In this document: in pieces, positions 1-11,740 of the stretch
Layout of the letters: every line of letters begins with the position of its first letter
How positions within the stretch are numbered: the stretch's first letter is position 1
NCBI GenBank assembly: GCA_043228905.1
Contig: JBHGNT010000011.1
Coordinates: 13,516,001 to 13,580,000 of the forward strand
Direction of reading: 5' to 3'
Source: Azolla caroliniana
Taxonomy: Eukaryota > Polypodiophyta
Length of the DNA stretch: 64,000 bases
The notes under the pieces: model-generated
The model's database searches: none
Told to the model about the DNA's origin: nothing
Seen by the model: the letters and a program-made list of their open reading frames with translations, nothing else
Translations under genes and position numbers: made by a program

Positions 1-3
1 CCA

Positions 4-412
4 TGTAAAAGAATACGTGCAGAAACAATAGAAAACCGAACATAGAAAATAGCAGGTTTAATGGAGAGCTTAGGATATACACACAATATGCGGGAGAGAC
101 AGAGAGAGAGAGAGAGAACACACAGAAACTCAATTCAAAATAATACTCAATCTGTACATACACCGTCCTCAGTGAGCACCTTTTATACAAGCCCTAACAA
201 TAGGGCTGACACAAGTACTGACAGTACTTGACCGCTCATAAATGAGCCTACTACACTAACTCCCAAAATTATTCCTTATGAGGAATATCTTCCCAATGGC
301 CTCACGGTTTACGCACCGATACGGAAATGTTATGTGTACCAATTTACGCACCCAATCTACGCACTGGTTTACACATCGTATTACGCACGAATGTTGAGCT
401 TGTCTCTCAACA
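4..412 (-). mobile_element. 5' LTR of copia-F (body outside window)
   Basis: On the minus strand this LTR starts TGTTGAGAGACAAGCTC at 412 and ends TTTTACA at 4. Positions 1-3 (cca) are the first bases of the usual TGG primer site, so the body of the element lies to the left of the window. The start matches the 3' LTR of copia-B at 19,389, and the shared stretch around the gaggaatat motif confirms one LTR family. It holds a TATA-like tataaaa and a GA-rich run. It sits inside the gag of copia-X; the 5 bases to its right (agatt) would be the target duplication, which cannot be checked here. Confidence 0.85.
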
Positions 413-1017
413 AGATTCGACTCCGTTTGGGACAAGACTCCTTTGTCTTTCCTCCTTGCCTCCTCGTTTAGGATGCTTGTCTTTACCGTCTGTAAAGAAA
501 ACTTCTCTTCTTGACAGGAGGTGCTGAGAGTAACCACCAAGTTCTCCCAGCTTTCCGGCAGCATACACATAAGCAAGATGGCCTACATTGCATCATCCAG
601 GGGAAACTTGGTCGTAGCAAGTTGATTTACATACCCCATAAATGTGTTGATGTGTTTGACGATGCTCTCACCGTCTCTGTATTTCAGTCGTATGATTTTA
701 CACATTAGCGAGGTTTTGTTTAGCACGTTCTTCCTCTCGTACAGACCCGACAACTTCTGCCACATCTCGTGGGCATTCGTGTCATTCGCCACATGCTGAA
801 GGACACTTACATTGACACATTGTCGGATTGTGGCCACTGCCTTCCTATTCAGAAGCTTCCAGTCCGACTCCAATACCCCCCTGGGTATTTTTGCTCTATC
901 GACTGGCTCGTACAGGTCTTTAAATATAAGAAGATCTTCCATCTTTATCTTCTAGTCTGCATAGTTCTGTGACTTCAGAACTATCATACCTGGGAAACCG
1001 CTAACACCTCCTTCCAT
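413..1017 (-). pseudogene. Copia-X gag, N-terminal part, broken
   Basis: The minus strand from the ATG at 1017 encodes a copia Gag of the UBN2 type. It starts MEGGVSGFPGMIVL and continues with MEDLLIFKDLYEPVD, LNRKAVATIRQ and LSGLYERKN, matching the first ~190 residues of the copia-A1 protein at 20,288. A tag codon replaces the Trp after NYAD (near 955), so it cannot be translated intact. Coding similarity stops at 413, where the copia-F LTR begins. The rest of the element is not in the window. Confidence 0.85.
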
Positions 1018-1030
1018 GCTTGCACCTCAA

Positions 1031-1042
1031 GCTCTGATACTA
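1031..1042 (-). other. Primer binding site of copia-X
   Basis: The reverse complement reads TAGTATCAGAGC, one base off the plant copia initiator-Met tRNA site TGGTATCAGAGC. It lies two bases inside the LTR end and 13 bases before the gag ATG. Confidence 0.75.
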
Positions 1043-1044
1043 GT

Positions 1045-1592
1045 TGGTCGAGAAATCGTTGCGGAATATAAATCACAATGAACAGACAATGCTGAAATAC
1101 GAATCAGACCCAAATGCGAGAAAGACAACATAGACGACTATAAACATAGATTTACGTGGAAACCCTAAAACGGGGAAAACCACGGGTGAACAGAATTTCT
1201 TCCCTATACGAAGTGGATATACAATACAAAGATGAATACAATACTCTGTCGAGTGTATCAACCGCATAGGGCTCTTCGTGTCTGCTGTTACTCACACAGC
1301 TATGGCGCGGCTCACACTTCTCTCTCTCACACACTCTCTGCACAAAGTTTTCAACTACTTCTGTTCCTACATCTCTCATAACATGTTTGCCCTAGTTGCA
1401 TATATACTTACGCAACTTTCTGGTTATTTACATACGTAGCCCTCATGAGGCGCACACTAAGGCTATTTACAAATATAGTCTCCCGAGTTGGCTATATACA
1501 CATAGCCCTCATCAAATCGGCTCCTGTTTTTCGACCGTCGGCCTTTCCGAACAATCGGATCTTCCTCCCACTGAAGGGACAAATTCCCAACA
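1045..1592 (-). mobile_element. 5' LTR of copia-X
   Basis: On the minus strand the segment begins TGTTGGGAATTTGTCCC and ends in CA next to the primer site. Its start resembles the LTR of copia-A1 (TGTTGGGATTTCGGTCCC), in line with the related gag. It is 548 bp. The downstream copy is not in the window, so boundaries rest on the TG/CA ends and the primer site. Confidence 0.7.
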
Positions 1593-1800
1593 GATATTAA
1601 GCTAATCTAAAATACTATCTTCACTGTTATTGTTTCATGTCTTGTGTGAAGAACCACACTCAATTTTGTACATTCCATGCAATTTTCACACCATTGCCGA
1701 AAATCTTCACAATAGCGGGCGGGGTTGGGGGGTCATAACTTGGTACTCGCGAGAGACGTCGAGGTAGAGGTCTAACTCTCGTATGTCGTCAACCTCGAGA
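1593..1800. other. Spacer without recognisable feature
   Basis: No coding signal, repeat or LTR end recognised between the copia-X LTR and the G-rich decayed region that follows. Confidence 0.5.
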
Positions 1801-3300
1801 TCGGTGGGCTAGTTGAATGTTGCACATTCGATACTGAATATGTGGGTATGAACCAATGAAACCCTAAAGGGGGAACGTAGGCAGTAGCGCTCTCTAGCAG
1901 GCCGGGGGTGAGGGTGTCGGCGGTTCAGTGTAAGCGAACCAATGTGGTGAAGATTTGGGCCAACTAGTCGTCGTTGACTTGCATCATGACATCGGAAGGG
2001 TAAGCGAAACACATCGTGTCAGGGATGTCTAAGTCTGGGGTGATGGCGGTATGGAGGTAGGCCATGCCTTCGAGAAACAAAACAGGGAGGTGTTGGGGGA
2101 AGAGGTCGTTTGCCGGTGGTGGGGGTTCGTCGGTGACTTCCGGGTACAACATAAAGAGTGTGAGGGCATGGTTGTCTTTTGCAAGTACTTGAACGAACGT
2201 CGTCCGATCGGGTGGGTCGTCTCGTCAAAGAACACGCGACGTGTAGCGGCTAACGACTGAAGTATACACGTGACCTGGGCAAGAAGGTTGCGTGGTGTAC
2301 ATGGTATAGTGAAGAGTTCGGAGAGTTGGGATGTCGAGGTCACATACACCGAGAGCGCCTAAATCATATTCAGAGTAACATGCGGAGTAGGGGGGGGTCT
2401 ACACGGTGGAGGCGCCAGTCGTGCCCGGGCTGAGGGCGTGCTTGAGGACAGCTTTGGTTGTACGGAGTTGGGTGATGTCCTTCTCGAGTTCGGCGCACCG
2501 GCGGCAGTGTTTGATGAGGAGGCATCGATTCCGCTTGTTTGCGACCTCCACTTGTTGGACCATAGCATCATGTTCAGCTTTGAGCGTTGTGATCTAGTTC
2601 ATGGGTATGTGATTTGCAACCGTGGAGTTGGCCAGGACCTCAAACTATGTAGAGAGGTCAATAGTCATCGCGGTGAGTTGTGTTTTCGTCTGTTGGTGTT
2701 GTCTGGTGAGGCGTACGTACTCGGCAGAGAGTTCGGTGTGTGTTTGCACTGCTCATTCTTGGTCGTGGCGCCATGTTGTTTGGGCTCTATGGAACTTGTC
2801 GGTGAGTTTGTGGCATCGGGTTTGTTCAACGAGCAGTTCCTTCTTGAGGAGGTCGTAAGCGGCGGCTTGGCATGCGTTGGTATGGTGGGCGTACCTCACT
2901 TCGGTGGCCAAGACCTCGTTCCTTGTGGAGGCCTCTTGCTGGTCGTTGGCAGTCTGTTGGGCTTGTGCATTGACTTGGAGTAGGCGTCGATTCACGACGA
3001 AAGTCATCTTGAGGATGTCTGTCACCATGTCAGCTAAGGGTTTGGGGGTGGTGGAGGGTGTTGGGGGAGGGCGGGCGGTTGTAGTAGTGGTTGGCGTAGG
3101 GCTGAGAACAAGGGCTGGTAGGGGTTCTGGTGGGGTGGTCATCATGGTGGTATCAGGGTTGGATTGGGAGGGAATAACCAGGCTTGGAGATGGTGGTGGG
3201 TTAGGGTTCTCAAGAGGGGGAAGGGGGTTTCGACCTCTAGGGCGTCGATGGGTGGTGGGTTGTGGCGGGCTAGTTTACAGGGTCAACATTGCGGGGTGTT

Positions 3301-3565
3301 GTCGATAAGCATGGGGGGTGGTGGTTGGGTGGTCATGCAAGGGGAGGCTAGCAGGGTTTCACCGAGGAGAGAGGTTGGCGAGGGTGGAAGGGCTACCGGG
3401 TTCCATAGGTCACGAAGGGTCGACGTTGCGGGGTATCGTCGATAAGCATGGGGGGTGGTGGTTGGGTGGTTGTGCAAGGGGACGCTGGCAGGGTTTCACC
3501 GAGGAGAGAGGTTAGCGAGGGTGGAAGGGGTGGGGCCACCGGGTTCCGCAGGTCGCGAAGGATCG
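3301..3565. repeat. Tandem duplication, about 137 bp unit
   Basis: The stretch starting gtcgataagcatggggggtg at 3,301 recurs at 3,438 with point differences. It includes the shared cagggtttcaccgaggagag. An imprecise local duplication inside the decayed coding region; the period is not a multiple of three. Confidence 0.8.
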
Positions 3566-4333
3566 ATTCGATGGTGCAACTGCGAGTACGAGGGATCGTG
3601 GTCATGGTCTGATGGGACACGTAATAGAATGTGGTAGACAATTCTTGGATTTCCGCGGGGGTGAATTCACGTGTCTGGAATTCTTTTACGTGATGGGTGA
3701 TTTCCTCGGGTGTATCGAGGGTATCCTCGGCCACCACATGGGTGATTTGGGGTTGTTTGTGCGTTGGTGGGCGTTCACATTCGCCTTGGTGGACTTGCCT
3801 TAAGAAGTCATGTTCGTGAATGCGGAGATGCTCGGGTTGACCTGGTACGGTTATCTTGCGGTGTCATTCCTAGTAGCGTATGTAAGGAGGAGCTGGAGGG
3901 ACAATGTTGAACTTTCTGCACATGTAACGCATGAGGAACCATGCGAAATTGGCTACCAATTTGGGGCGTGTCTACCATTCCTTCACTCGTCGAACAAGTT
4001 CGTGGTCCCACTGGACCGGTTGAGGATCGCGTGCCCACATGAGGAACTCACTGGTGATATGGGCGATGGCATCTGTGGAGGTGGTGTCACTGATCTGAGC
4101 GATGGCGCTACAACGATCGTGGAGGTGAGGGGGGATTTCGGTGAAACGCCAACCTTCACGTCTGGAATACTCGATGTAGACAGCGGGGGGGGTGGTTCGA
4201 AGAGTACCGTGAGGGGATGCAATGAGGCCGTGAGTGAAACAGCCAGATGTGACCGCCAGCGACAAGAGGGCGGCAAAAATGACGTTGTAGTCGTCATGGC
4301 CGCCACATGAGGTGGGTACGCTTGTGGCGTTGG

Positions 4334-4356
4334 TGGGGGGGGGGGGGGTGGGGGGG
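4334..4356. repeat. Poly-G run
   Basis: A nearly uninterrupted G run, broken by one T, inside a purine-rich 4.3-4.7 kb stretch. Apparent long antisense ORFs here are low-complexity artefacts. Confidence 0.8.
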
Positions 4357-4470
4357 AGTGAGAGAGCGCAGGAAGAAAGAGCAAAAAAAACAGATTTTTT
4401 GACGTACCCGAGGAGGAGGCGGTGGCGAGAAGCAACGCTTGGAAGGCAAGGAGGAGAGCGATGAAACACA

Positions 4471-5482
4471 AAATGAGGGTAGAGTGCAACACGAGAGGGG
4501 CTGGAGCACAGTCACAGAGGGAGGAGGAAGAGCGGTGAGGGAGAAGAAAGAGTCGTGAGGGGGAAAGAGGAGTGGGGAAAGGAGGGAAAAAGAAAGAGTC
4601 ATGAAGGGGGAAGAGGAGTGGGGAAAGGAGGTCAAAAGAGAGAGGACCTAAAAATACCATGAAAAATAATATGTAAAAGAACGAGACGAACAAAAATAGA
4701 TAGACCACGAGTAGAAATAATCGGCCGAGGGGTCCCTAAAAATAAAGGGTAACTCTTATATTGTAAATACTAATAAATATACCGAAAAAGACAAATTTGC
4801 GGGCAAGGATGGTACGAGTAATGAATAAATAAATTATTGTCTAATGGGGACGGTAACAAAGGTCAGGGGAGAAGACAGGCCGAGTAGTTGATGAGCGAAG
4901 TGACATAAGGTATGGTGACGGGTTAAAAGGGTGTGGGGTGGGCCAAGGTTTATGTGCGGACGGTAGAGTTGGACAGGAATCCACCGAGGGTTTCATGAGA
5001 GTTTGGGAAATTTAGGGGTTTTTGTGTGGGGTTAAGGTGGCGAGTGTGGGGGGTGCGTTGTTCGAGTGTTGGGGTGCGTTTTTGTGTGGGGTTAAGGTGG
5101 CAAGTGTGGGGTTAAGGACCCAAACCCGTGACGTCCTTTCAAGGGGGAAAAGGGGGGCCTGTGAGGTAGTTCTATGGGGAATTCGACCTCCCAATAGTTG
5201 AGTCCAATCGAGGTCTATGGCCTTAACCTAGGCGGGGTATTTGGCCGATGTGTGCATTTGTCGAGTGTCCCGTGCAGTCGTGGTATGGTTGCAGGTGGGA
5301 AGTCGGCTTCGTTTCGGGACCCAGAAGTGAGTGGCACCTTTGTGTCAGCCTTGGGCGTTTGTGAGTTCTTTTCTTACTCGCCAAGTAGCATGTTCTCCGT
5401 GGCGTGGTCCTTCGGCGACAATCGCTAGGACATTCACCCATTTGCGTGGCATGGATGTCCTTGTTCTGATGTTAGCGTTACT
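4471..5482. repeat. G-rich spacer with short direct repeat
   Basis: No convincing coding signal. The motif tttttgtgtggggttaaggt occurs at about 5,019 and again at about 5,081, each time followed by ggc(g/a)agtgtgggg. The segment separates the G1 polymerase remnant from the decayed region further left and could hide an old LTR, but I could not find matching LTR ends. Confidence 0.4.
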
Positions 5483-6250
5483 CTAGCCTTGGGTGGCCGG
5501 TGGTTGTGTGAGTTCCTTTTGGTTGGGTGGTTTCACGCTCTGGAGTTCGTCGAGATTGGTGGGACGTGGTTCAAGTGTTGTTGCAACGAGTTTCTCGAAC
5601 CTCACACCATTTGCAATTTGGAATGAGACAATGTTCTTGCTTGGTGACAGGAGACATTCGCTTATGTGACACCAATCCAAACCGAGGAGGCATGGGGTGT
5701 ACAACACTTTCAGTGGGAGGACCTGAACTCGAATTGAGTGGTTGTTGTATTTTGTCTTGATATTACACACAAAGGTTCTGAGGCAGCATGATGTGGAACC
5801 ATCGAAACCAAGGAAGTTATCATTGCACACTTCGAGGTCCGGGAAACCTAGATGTCCCCATGTTTCGAAGGAGAAAAGGTTTAGTGATGCTCCGGTGCCG
5901 ATTACTGCCATTAAAGGTACATCATCAGCGAAGCATGGTAGGTGCGTCATCACGTCATTAGAGTCTATCAACTTAGCCATAGCCGCAAGGTGGGTGTCCC
6001 CTTGTCTTTTCAGTTTCGCTTGCACATTGCGAAGGTCGGTTTCTAGTCGGGCCATTCAGCCTTCGGATGCCTTAAGTTTGGCTTCCACTTCTCGTTGTCG
6101 AGCCGTGACTAGGGCTTCGAGGGTGAGGGGTCCGTAGTAACGTTTGAGCTTGCTCCCATTGATGAATCCTGGGATGTCGAGTCCTTCAAGCGTGCATATT
6201 CGACATGCTCCTGTCTTGGTTATCTTTGAGACTACATAGGGGCCTTCGCC
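5483..6250 (-). pseudogene. G1 integrase C-terminus fused to a retropepsin-like domain
   Basis: Reading the minus strand from about 6,250, the frame gives a gypsy integrase C-terminal motif (GPYVVSKITKTGACRICTLE, then NGSKLKRYY). A charged helical linker follows (LVTARQREVEAKLKASEG). After one stop at 6,056-6,058 the same frame continues to 5,483 as 190 residues. These contain an aspartic-protease-like core: PLMAVIGTGASLNLFS in place of the usual DTGAS flap strand, and CLLGLDW like the second protease motif. The catalytic Asp is replaced by Gly. A normal protease for this element is present at 12.9-13.7 kb, so this is an extra domain in the position where some retrotransposons carry env-like ORFs. 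Confidence 0.55.
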
Positions 6251-7287
6251 TCGTAATTTCAGCTTCTTTTGTGTCGTTGAGAGGAGAATTTGAGAGCCAT
6301 GTCCCCTTCAACTTGGTCTTTATCTCTTACTTTTTTGTCATGCCATGCTTTTCTATTGGCTTTCTCTATCAAGAGTGCTTGGAATGCGAGAAGATGAGTT
6401 TCGGTCAACCGTTCTAGGTTGTGTAGGTGTGATGGGAGGGGGTTCCCATCCCATCGTTCTTGGATGGCTATCCTGAGGCTAGGGACGAGGAACTTGATGG
6501 GCAGTACCGCTTCTTGTCCATATACTAGTTTGGATGGTGTGTGGTGAGTTGCTACTTTCTAGGAGGTGCAGAAGGCCGACAATGTGGCTTGGAGTTTGGT
6601 GCTCCAATCGGACCGCGAAGCTGCAATTATTTTCGTGAGTACTGCACATAACACCTTATTAGTGTTTTACGCTTGTCTGTTGCACTAGGGGTAATAAGGG
6701 GAGCTCTTGCGGTGCGTCACCATAAACTCGCCTAGTAGGTGTGTTATCACTTCGTTGAGGAAATGGGAGCCTTGGTCGCAAATGATCTCGAGCGGACATC
6801 CAAACCGTGTGATGACATTTTTGTATAGGAATTTGGCGGTGCTACATGCATTAGCATTAACGCAAGCTTTGGCTTCCGTCCACTTGGTAGCATAGTCAGT
6901 GGCAGTGATTATGTATCGATTGAAGTTGAAAGTTGGGCTAATTGGGCCGATAAAGTCGTTACCCCATTTCTCGAACGGTTGCCAAGCCACTACCGGGTTT
7001 AATGGGATGAAATCCGCCTTTAACGGGTGTTTAAAACGCTGGCACTCGTCACACCGGCGTACATATTCGTATGTGTCTTTAATTAGTGTTGGCCACCATA
7101 GGCCGGATTGGAGGATCTTGCGTGCGGTGACCTCGTGATTGAAATGACCACTTCCGCCTCTGCAATGAGCTTGTTCGAGGACGGCGACAACATCATGGTC
7201 TGTTACACGCCTCTGAAGTACATCGTTGTTGCCTCTTTGATACAAGTTTCCTCTGAGCATCGTGAAGGGGCCACATTTTCTTAACAA
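6251..7287 (-). pseudogene. G1 gypsy integrase
   Basis: The minus strand from 7,287 to 6,685 encodes the zinc-binding HHCC segment (GHFNHEVTARKIL, then CDECQRFKHP) and the catalytic core with WGNDFIGPI and CDQGSHF. Integrase joins element cDNA to host DNA. A stop at 6,685 and further stops down to 6,251 break the end of the core before the C-terminal domain resumes. It is part of the same minus-strand polymerase as the RT to its right. Confidence 0.85.
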
Positions 7288-7446
7288 GACATGTGCTTAT
7301 GCCCGACTTAGTTGTTTTAGGAAGGATGCTCCTTCGGTTAAGACACGAACGATGCCTAATGCCCATGATGGTACGGTGTCGATCGTGAATAATGTTGCAT
7401 CTGGCGTTTCATCGTCGACTCCAGTAGCTTCTTCTCCATTTAGCAT

Positions 7447-9163
7447 TCATGAGAAATGATCGGCGAGTACATGGTCTTTTCCTTTTCTCACCACCACCTT
7501 GAAGTCAAACTCGAGTATAGTTACGATGCATCGTGATATGTGTCCCCTGGCGTGAGTCTTGTTTACCAAGTAGAGGAGGGCTTGATGATCTACGAAAAAC
7601 GAGAAACGTGATGCCAAGAGATAATATCGGAACTTTTTCACACTGTAAACCATTGCTAAAGCTTCTCATTCCGTTGTGGAGTAATTTTGTTCCGTAAAGT
7701 TCAGCTAACAACTGGCAAAGGTGATCAATAGGTCGAGTGCTCCTTCGCCAGGTTGAGCGAGTACCACACCAATCACGAAGGCGGAAGCATCGGTGTGAAC
7801 GTGGAATTCTTTGTTCCAGTCTGGGGATCGGAGGATGGGGGCCTTAGTTAAGCACTCCTTCAAGAGCTTGAACGAGCGGGGGCACTCTTCCGTCCAGGTG
7901 TACTGCTTTAGTAAGGCGTAGGGTGGTCTTGCCTTGTCTGCGAACATCTTAATGAAGCATCTATAGTAACCCGCGTACCCCATGAACCCTTATAGTTGTT
8001 TCTCATTCACAGGAGGTGGCATGTCAAGGATGAGCTTTACTTTTGCCTCATCAGTCGAGATCCCATGTTGGGACACAACATGACCTAATGTGAGTCCGTG
8101 TTTGACCCCGAATTAACACTTGAAGGGGTTGAGGGAGAGTTGATAGTCCCTGCACTTTTCGAACGGCAAGTGGAATAGTGCCAAGTGGTCATGCCATTTC
8201 AAATGGCAGCATAAATCGTCGACATAGGACTCCACCCCTTGTCGTAACCTTGCCACAAAGATGTGGTTCACTGCCCTTTGATAGGTGCTCAGGGCACTTG
8301 TGAGCCTGAAAGACATCTGTTTATATGCGAACGTACCAAATTCGGTGGCAAAGGCCGTCTTTTGTTGATCCTTGGGCACCACCGAGATTTGGTTGTACCC
8401 CGAGAACCCATCGATGAAGTTATAGGCGTTTGCTCCCGCAATTCTTTCGAGTAAGTGTTCGATCTAGGGTACCAGGTAGTTGTCTTTGATGGTGGCTTTG
8501 TTGACTTGGCGGTAGGCTACACATGTGCGGATTTGGCCATTCTTCTTCGGGATGACTATGATCAGGGGGACCCAAGTTGTTCGTTCAATCGGGTAGATGA
8601 TGCCCGCGTCCAACATTTTATTGATTTCGACATTTACTTGTTGAGCGTAGTTATGGTTCATTAGGCGCGGTCTTTGTCAGATTGGGCGGTTGTCGGCTCG
8701 CATGGGGATGCAATGGGTGACGAGTTCAGCCGGTACACCTTTCATATCTACATACGACCATGCGAACACATCTCTAAATTCTGTAAGGAGGTCGATCAAC
8801 GACGTCTCCTCGTCCAACTGTAGATCCGTGGCGATGAACACTGGTTTGGGGTCCACCCCATTTCCGAGATTGATTTCTTTAACTCTCGCCGGTCCGTCAC
8901 ATGCCTCGCCTAGGATGTTAGGGGTGTGTTGTGATCTCTTACAAGCCACCTCCCTACTCCCTTTTTCATAGAGTTTGAATTGCTCTGGGAAGTCTACCTC
9001 TGTCGAGGTCTTCCGAGTGATCGCATCCTCTTCTTAGCGTGTGATTTGTTGTGCTAGGTCCTCGTCTTTTACGTCCACCTGTTTTCGCTGGGGTACGAGA
9101 CTGGTGACATTAAAACACGAGATCGTGTCTCCATCCTCATCGCGACACTTTGTACCAATGGAG
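7447..9163 (-). pseudogene. G1 gypsy reverse transcriptase / RNase H
   Basis: The minus strand carries, in order, the linker DVFAWSYVDMKG (about 8,760), RT motifs IVIPKKNGQIRTCVAYR (about 8,550), the active site SYVDDL (about 8,220), RT thumb MGYAGYYRCFIK (7,983) and RNase H pieces (HVHTDASAFVIG, then FVDHQALLYL). The FAWSY signature and lack of a chromodomain fit the non-chromovirus (Tat/Athila-like) side of plant gypsy. Stops and frameshifts split it at about 8,662, 8,382, 8,112 and 7,704. The 9,163 end is where DT1 interrupts the element. Confidence 0.85.
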
Positions 9164-9165
9164 TA

Positions 9166-9204
9166 TAAACACCGAGTCATTTGAAACAGGTAATATGTCG
9201 CATT
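9166..9204 (+). repeat. Left terminal inverted repeat of DT1
   Basis: It pairs with the reverse complement of 12,881-12,919 over about 39 bases with two mismatches (GA versus AG next to CACC). Confidence 0.8.
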
Positions 9205-10249
9205 TTGAGAACTGTCCATCAAAAAATAACACAAATTAGGGTGATTCACAAAAAGGGGTGTCGCATGCGTAAAGGAATTTTAAAAATGACCCAAAAATAT
9301 ATTGATTTTTAACATGTACGGAAATTTAGGTGTTCAAAAAAATGCCTAAATAATGGACATGCCAAACTTACAAATGAATGTCCAAAATGACTAACCCCAA
9401 TATTTATAGAAATTCTAAATCCAAATCTTGATGTGCAATACAATATTTATAGTTAACGTATCAGGACAATCATTTTTCAAGTTTATGTCATCATCTTCAT
9501 ACCCATTAGATGAACTAGTACGAGTTTATGAGGTCTCATCCTCATCATCAATGGCAACTAATGCATTGTGTTGATCCAATTGCAATCCAACCTCATCGCG
9601 TTTATGAGTCATGCTTCTTGTTTGTCTTTGTGTTGTGTCTGAAGCCACATTCCAGATCCTCTTTTAGTATCTTCATTGTGGTCTGTCACAGATAACTTGT
9701 TTTGGTCAAAGATAAGTCATACACTAATATATAAACATTATCCAATGTAAGAGTAGATGTGCTTGATGCATCTTTCCTCCTCACTTTTTGGTTATGATAT
9801 TTCATTATGTACTTTCCATTTACAAGATTAGATTATGTGAGAGAAGCTTTCTACCAAAATCATTAGAATCTAAAAAATGTCTTAAAGATGTTTTCCATTT
9901 TTCTTAGATTCTCATAGTAAGCCTTTGATGTCATACAGAAATCTGATTCATTCCATCTAGATTTGACGCAACATGTCGAATTTTACTCTATACATCTAGA
10001 ATTGGATATAATGCATCAAATTCCTGTAAGTCTTGGAATTTTTTTTAAAATTTCCATTAAAAAAATACTGTTGCATTTTAATGCATTGCATTGAATTCTA
10101 GCTACATAGACTAAAATATGATACATTGCATGGATTTCCCGAAAATACATAAATAAATACAAATTGAAAAAATAAAACATTTTCCCATAAATAAATAAAT
10201 AAACATTTTTTATTTTACTCGTAAATAAATAAATAAAAATTGAAAAATT
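9205..10249. other. DT1 left arm, AT-rich, no gene seen
   Basis: AT-rich DNA with no domain recognised. A short acidic reading on the minus strand near 9,610-9,490 (contains IDDEDETS and GYEDDDINL, with a stop between) could be leftover coding sequence. Degenerate copies of the palindrome motif begin near 9,955. Confidence 0.4.
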
Positions 10250-11740
10250 AGATTTCAATGGAAATCCAATTTCGTGCATCGGATTCAATTGAAAATCCAA
10301 TTTCTCTTATTTGTTTGAAAATTTTATTATTTTTTGAATTGTTTTTGAATTTGTTTTTATTTTTCCCATAAATAAATAAATAAAAATTGAAAAAATGGAT
10401 TTTAAACGGAAATCCAATGCACTGCATCGGATTTCCGTAGAAAATCCACTTTTTCTTATTTTTTTCCAAATTTTCAGAGTTTTTAGAATTTTTTTGGTAT
10501 TTTGTTTGTCTATTTTCTCATAAAAAACTATATAGAAATTGAAAAAATCAATTTTCAAAGGAAATCCGATGCATTGCATCGGATTCAATGCATCGGATTT
10601 CTATTGAAAGTCCACTTTTTGCTATTTGTTACCAAATTTTCATATTTTAAAATATTTTTTTGTATTTTTTTCATTTTTTTTCATTTTTTCCCATAAATAA
10701 ATAAATAAAAATTGCAAAAAATGGGTTTTCAACAGAAATCTGATGCACTACATCGGATTTCTATTAAAAATCCATTTTGTCTTATTTGTTTCCAATTTTT
10801 CAGATATTTTGAATTGTTTTTGTTTTTATCATAAATAAATATATAGGAATTGAAACAAATGGATTTTCAACGGAAATCCGATGCACTGCATCGGATTTCC
10901 ATTGAAAGTCCACTTTTTCTTGTTTGTTTACAAATTTTCTTATTTGTTTATATTTTTCTCTAAAAAAGTGTTAAAAATAAACAAATTGTGATTTTCTCCA
11001 TTTAAAATGATGTGGTTGAAAACAGATCATTTTCAACAGGATTTTCAATGGAAATCCGATGCACTGCATCGGATTTCCATTCAAAATCACTGAGTTTCAA
11101 CAGAAATCCGATGCACTGCATCGGATTTCCGTTGAAAGTCCAATATTTTTCTTATGTTTTTTCATAAAACATTAATTTGCAATTGAAATCCGACTCAATG
11201 GTTCAGATTTTGTTGAAAATGTAATATTTTTTTATTATCTCATTGTTTTATGAAAAACCTAAAAGAAATTTGGATTTGTAATTCAAATTCGATGTAGTGC
11301 ATTAGATTTCGGTTGGAAATCCACTTTTTTAATATATTTTTATTTATTTTTTGAAAAAATGAAAAACAATTGAAAAGAAAGAGGATTGCCAGCTAAAATC
11401 TGATGCAATGCATCAATGTGTCTAGCTGTATAGACTACGATCTGATGTAGTGTATCGGATTTCAATTGAAAAGCCGTTTATTACTTTTTTATATGGAAAA
11501 TAAATAAATAAATAACATTGGAAAAAGAAAAAAGAAAAATGGATTTTCGACTCTAATCCAACGCATTGCATTAGATTCTAGCTATATATACTAAAATATA
11601 ATGTAGTGCATAGTATTTTAGCTAAAAATCCATTTTTTATTTTTTAATGGAAAAAAATTTAAAAATTACAAAAAAAAAAACTTGGATTTTCAACTGAAAT
11701 CTAGTGCATCGCATTGGATTCCAATTAAAAATCCAAGATT
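10250..11740. repeat. Array of palindromic units in DT1
   Basis: At least ten units, mostly 140-180 bp apart, each centred on an odd palindrome whose left arm is GGAAATCCGATGCA and right arm TGCATCGGATTTCC. Clean copies: 10,408-10,436, 10,560-10,585, 10,872-10,900, 11,050-11,078 and 11,103-11,129; degenerate ones near 10,260, 10,735, 11,185, 11,290, 11,400, 11,545 and 11,690. Units are joined by T-rich stretches (cactttttcttatttgttt) and ataaataaataaa runs. The single strand would fold into hairpins with 13-14 bp stems. Antisense ORFs of 70-90 codons here are by-products of the repeat. Confidence 0.85.

Larger units (their letters stand above)
1800..4470 (-). pseudogene. Decayed Pro/Thr/Ser-rich coding region, possibly a gypsy gag
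   Basis: The minus strand keeps several consecutive open stretches joined by stops and frameshifts. From 4,469 to 3,972 it reads through WARDPQPVQWDHELVRRVKEW. Near 3,737-3,600 there is TPEEITHHVKEFQTREFTPAEIQ. From 3,145 to 2,753 a Pro/Thr-rich linker leads into a helical segment containing NEVLATEVRYAHHTNACQ. The plus strand looks random. I do not recognise the family. Its place behind the G1 polymerase and its linker plus coiled-coil layout suggest a retrotransposon gag or accessory ORF, but a decayed host gene is possible. Confidence 0.35.

Noticed and set aside
3983-4708. 241-codon minus-strand ORF with hydrophobic start
   Set aside because: Driven by purine-rich low-complexity DNA (Phe/Leu/Ser/Pro runs); the overlapping frame from 4,469 is more protein-like.
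10250-11740. CRISPR-like array of palindromes
   Set aside because: Linkers are related low-complexity DNA, not unique spacers, and no associated genes exist.
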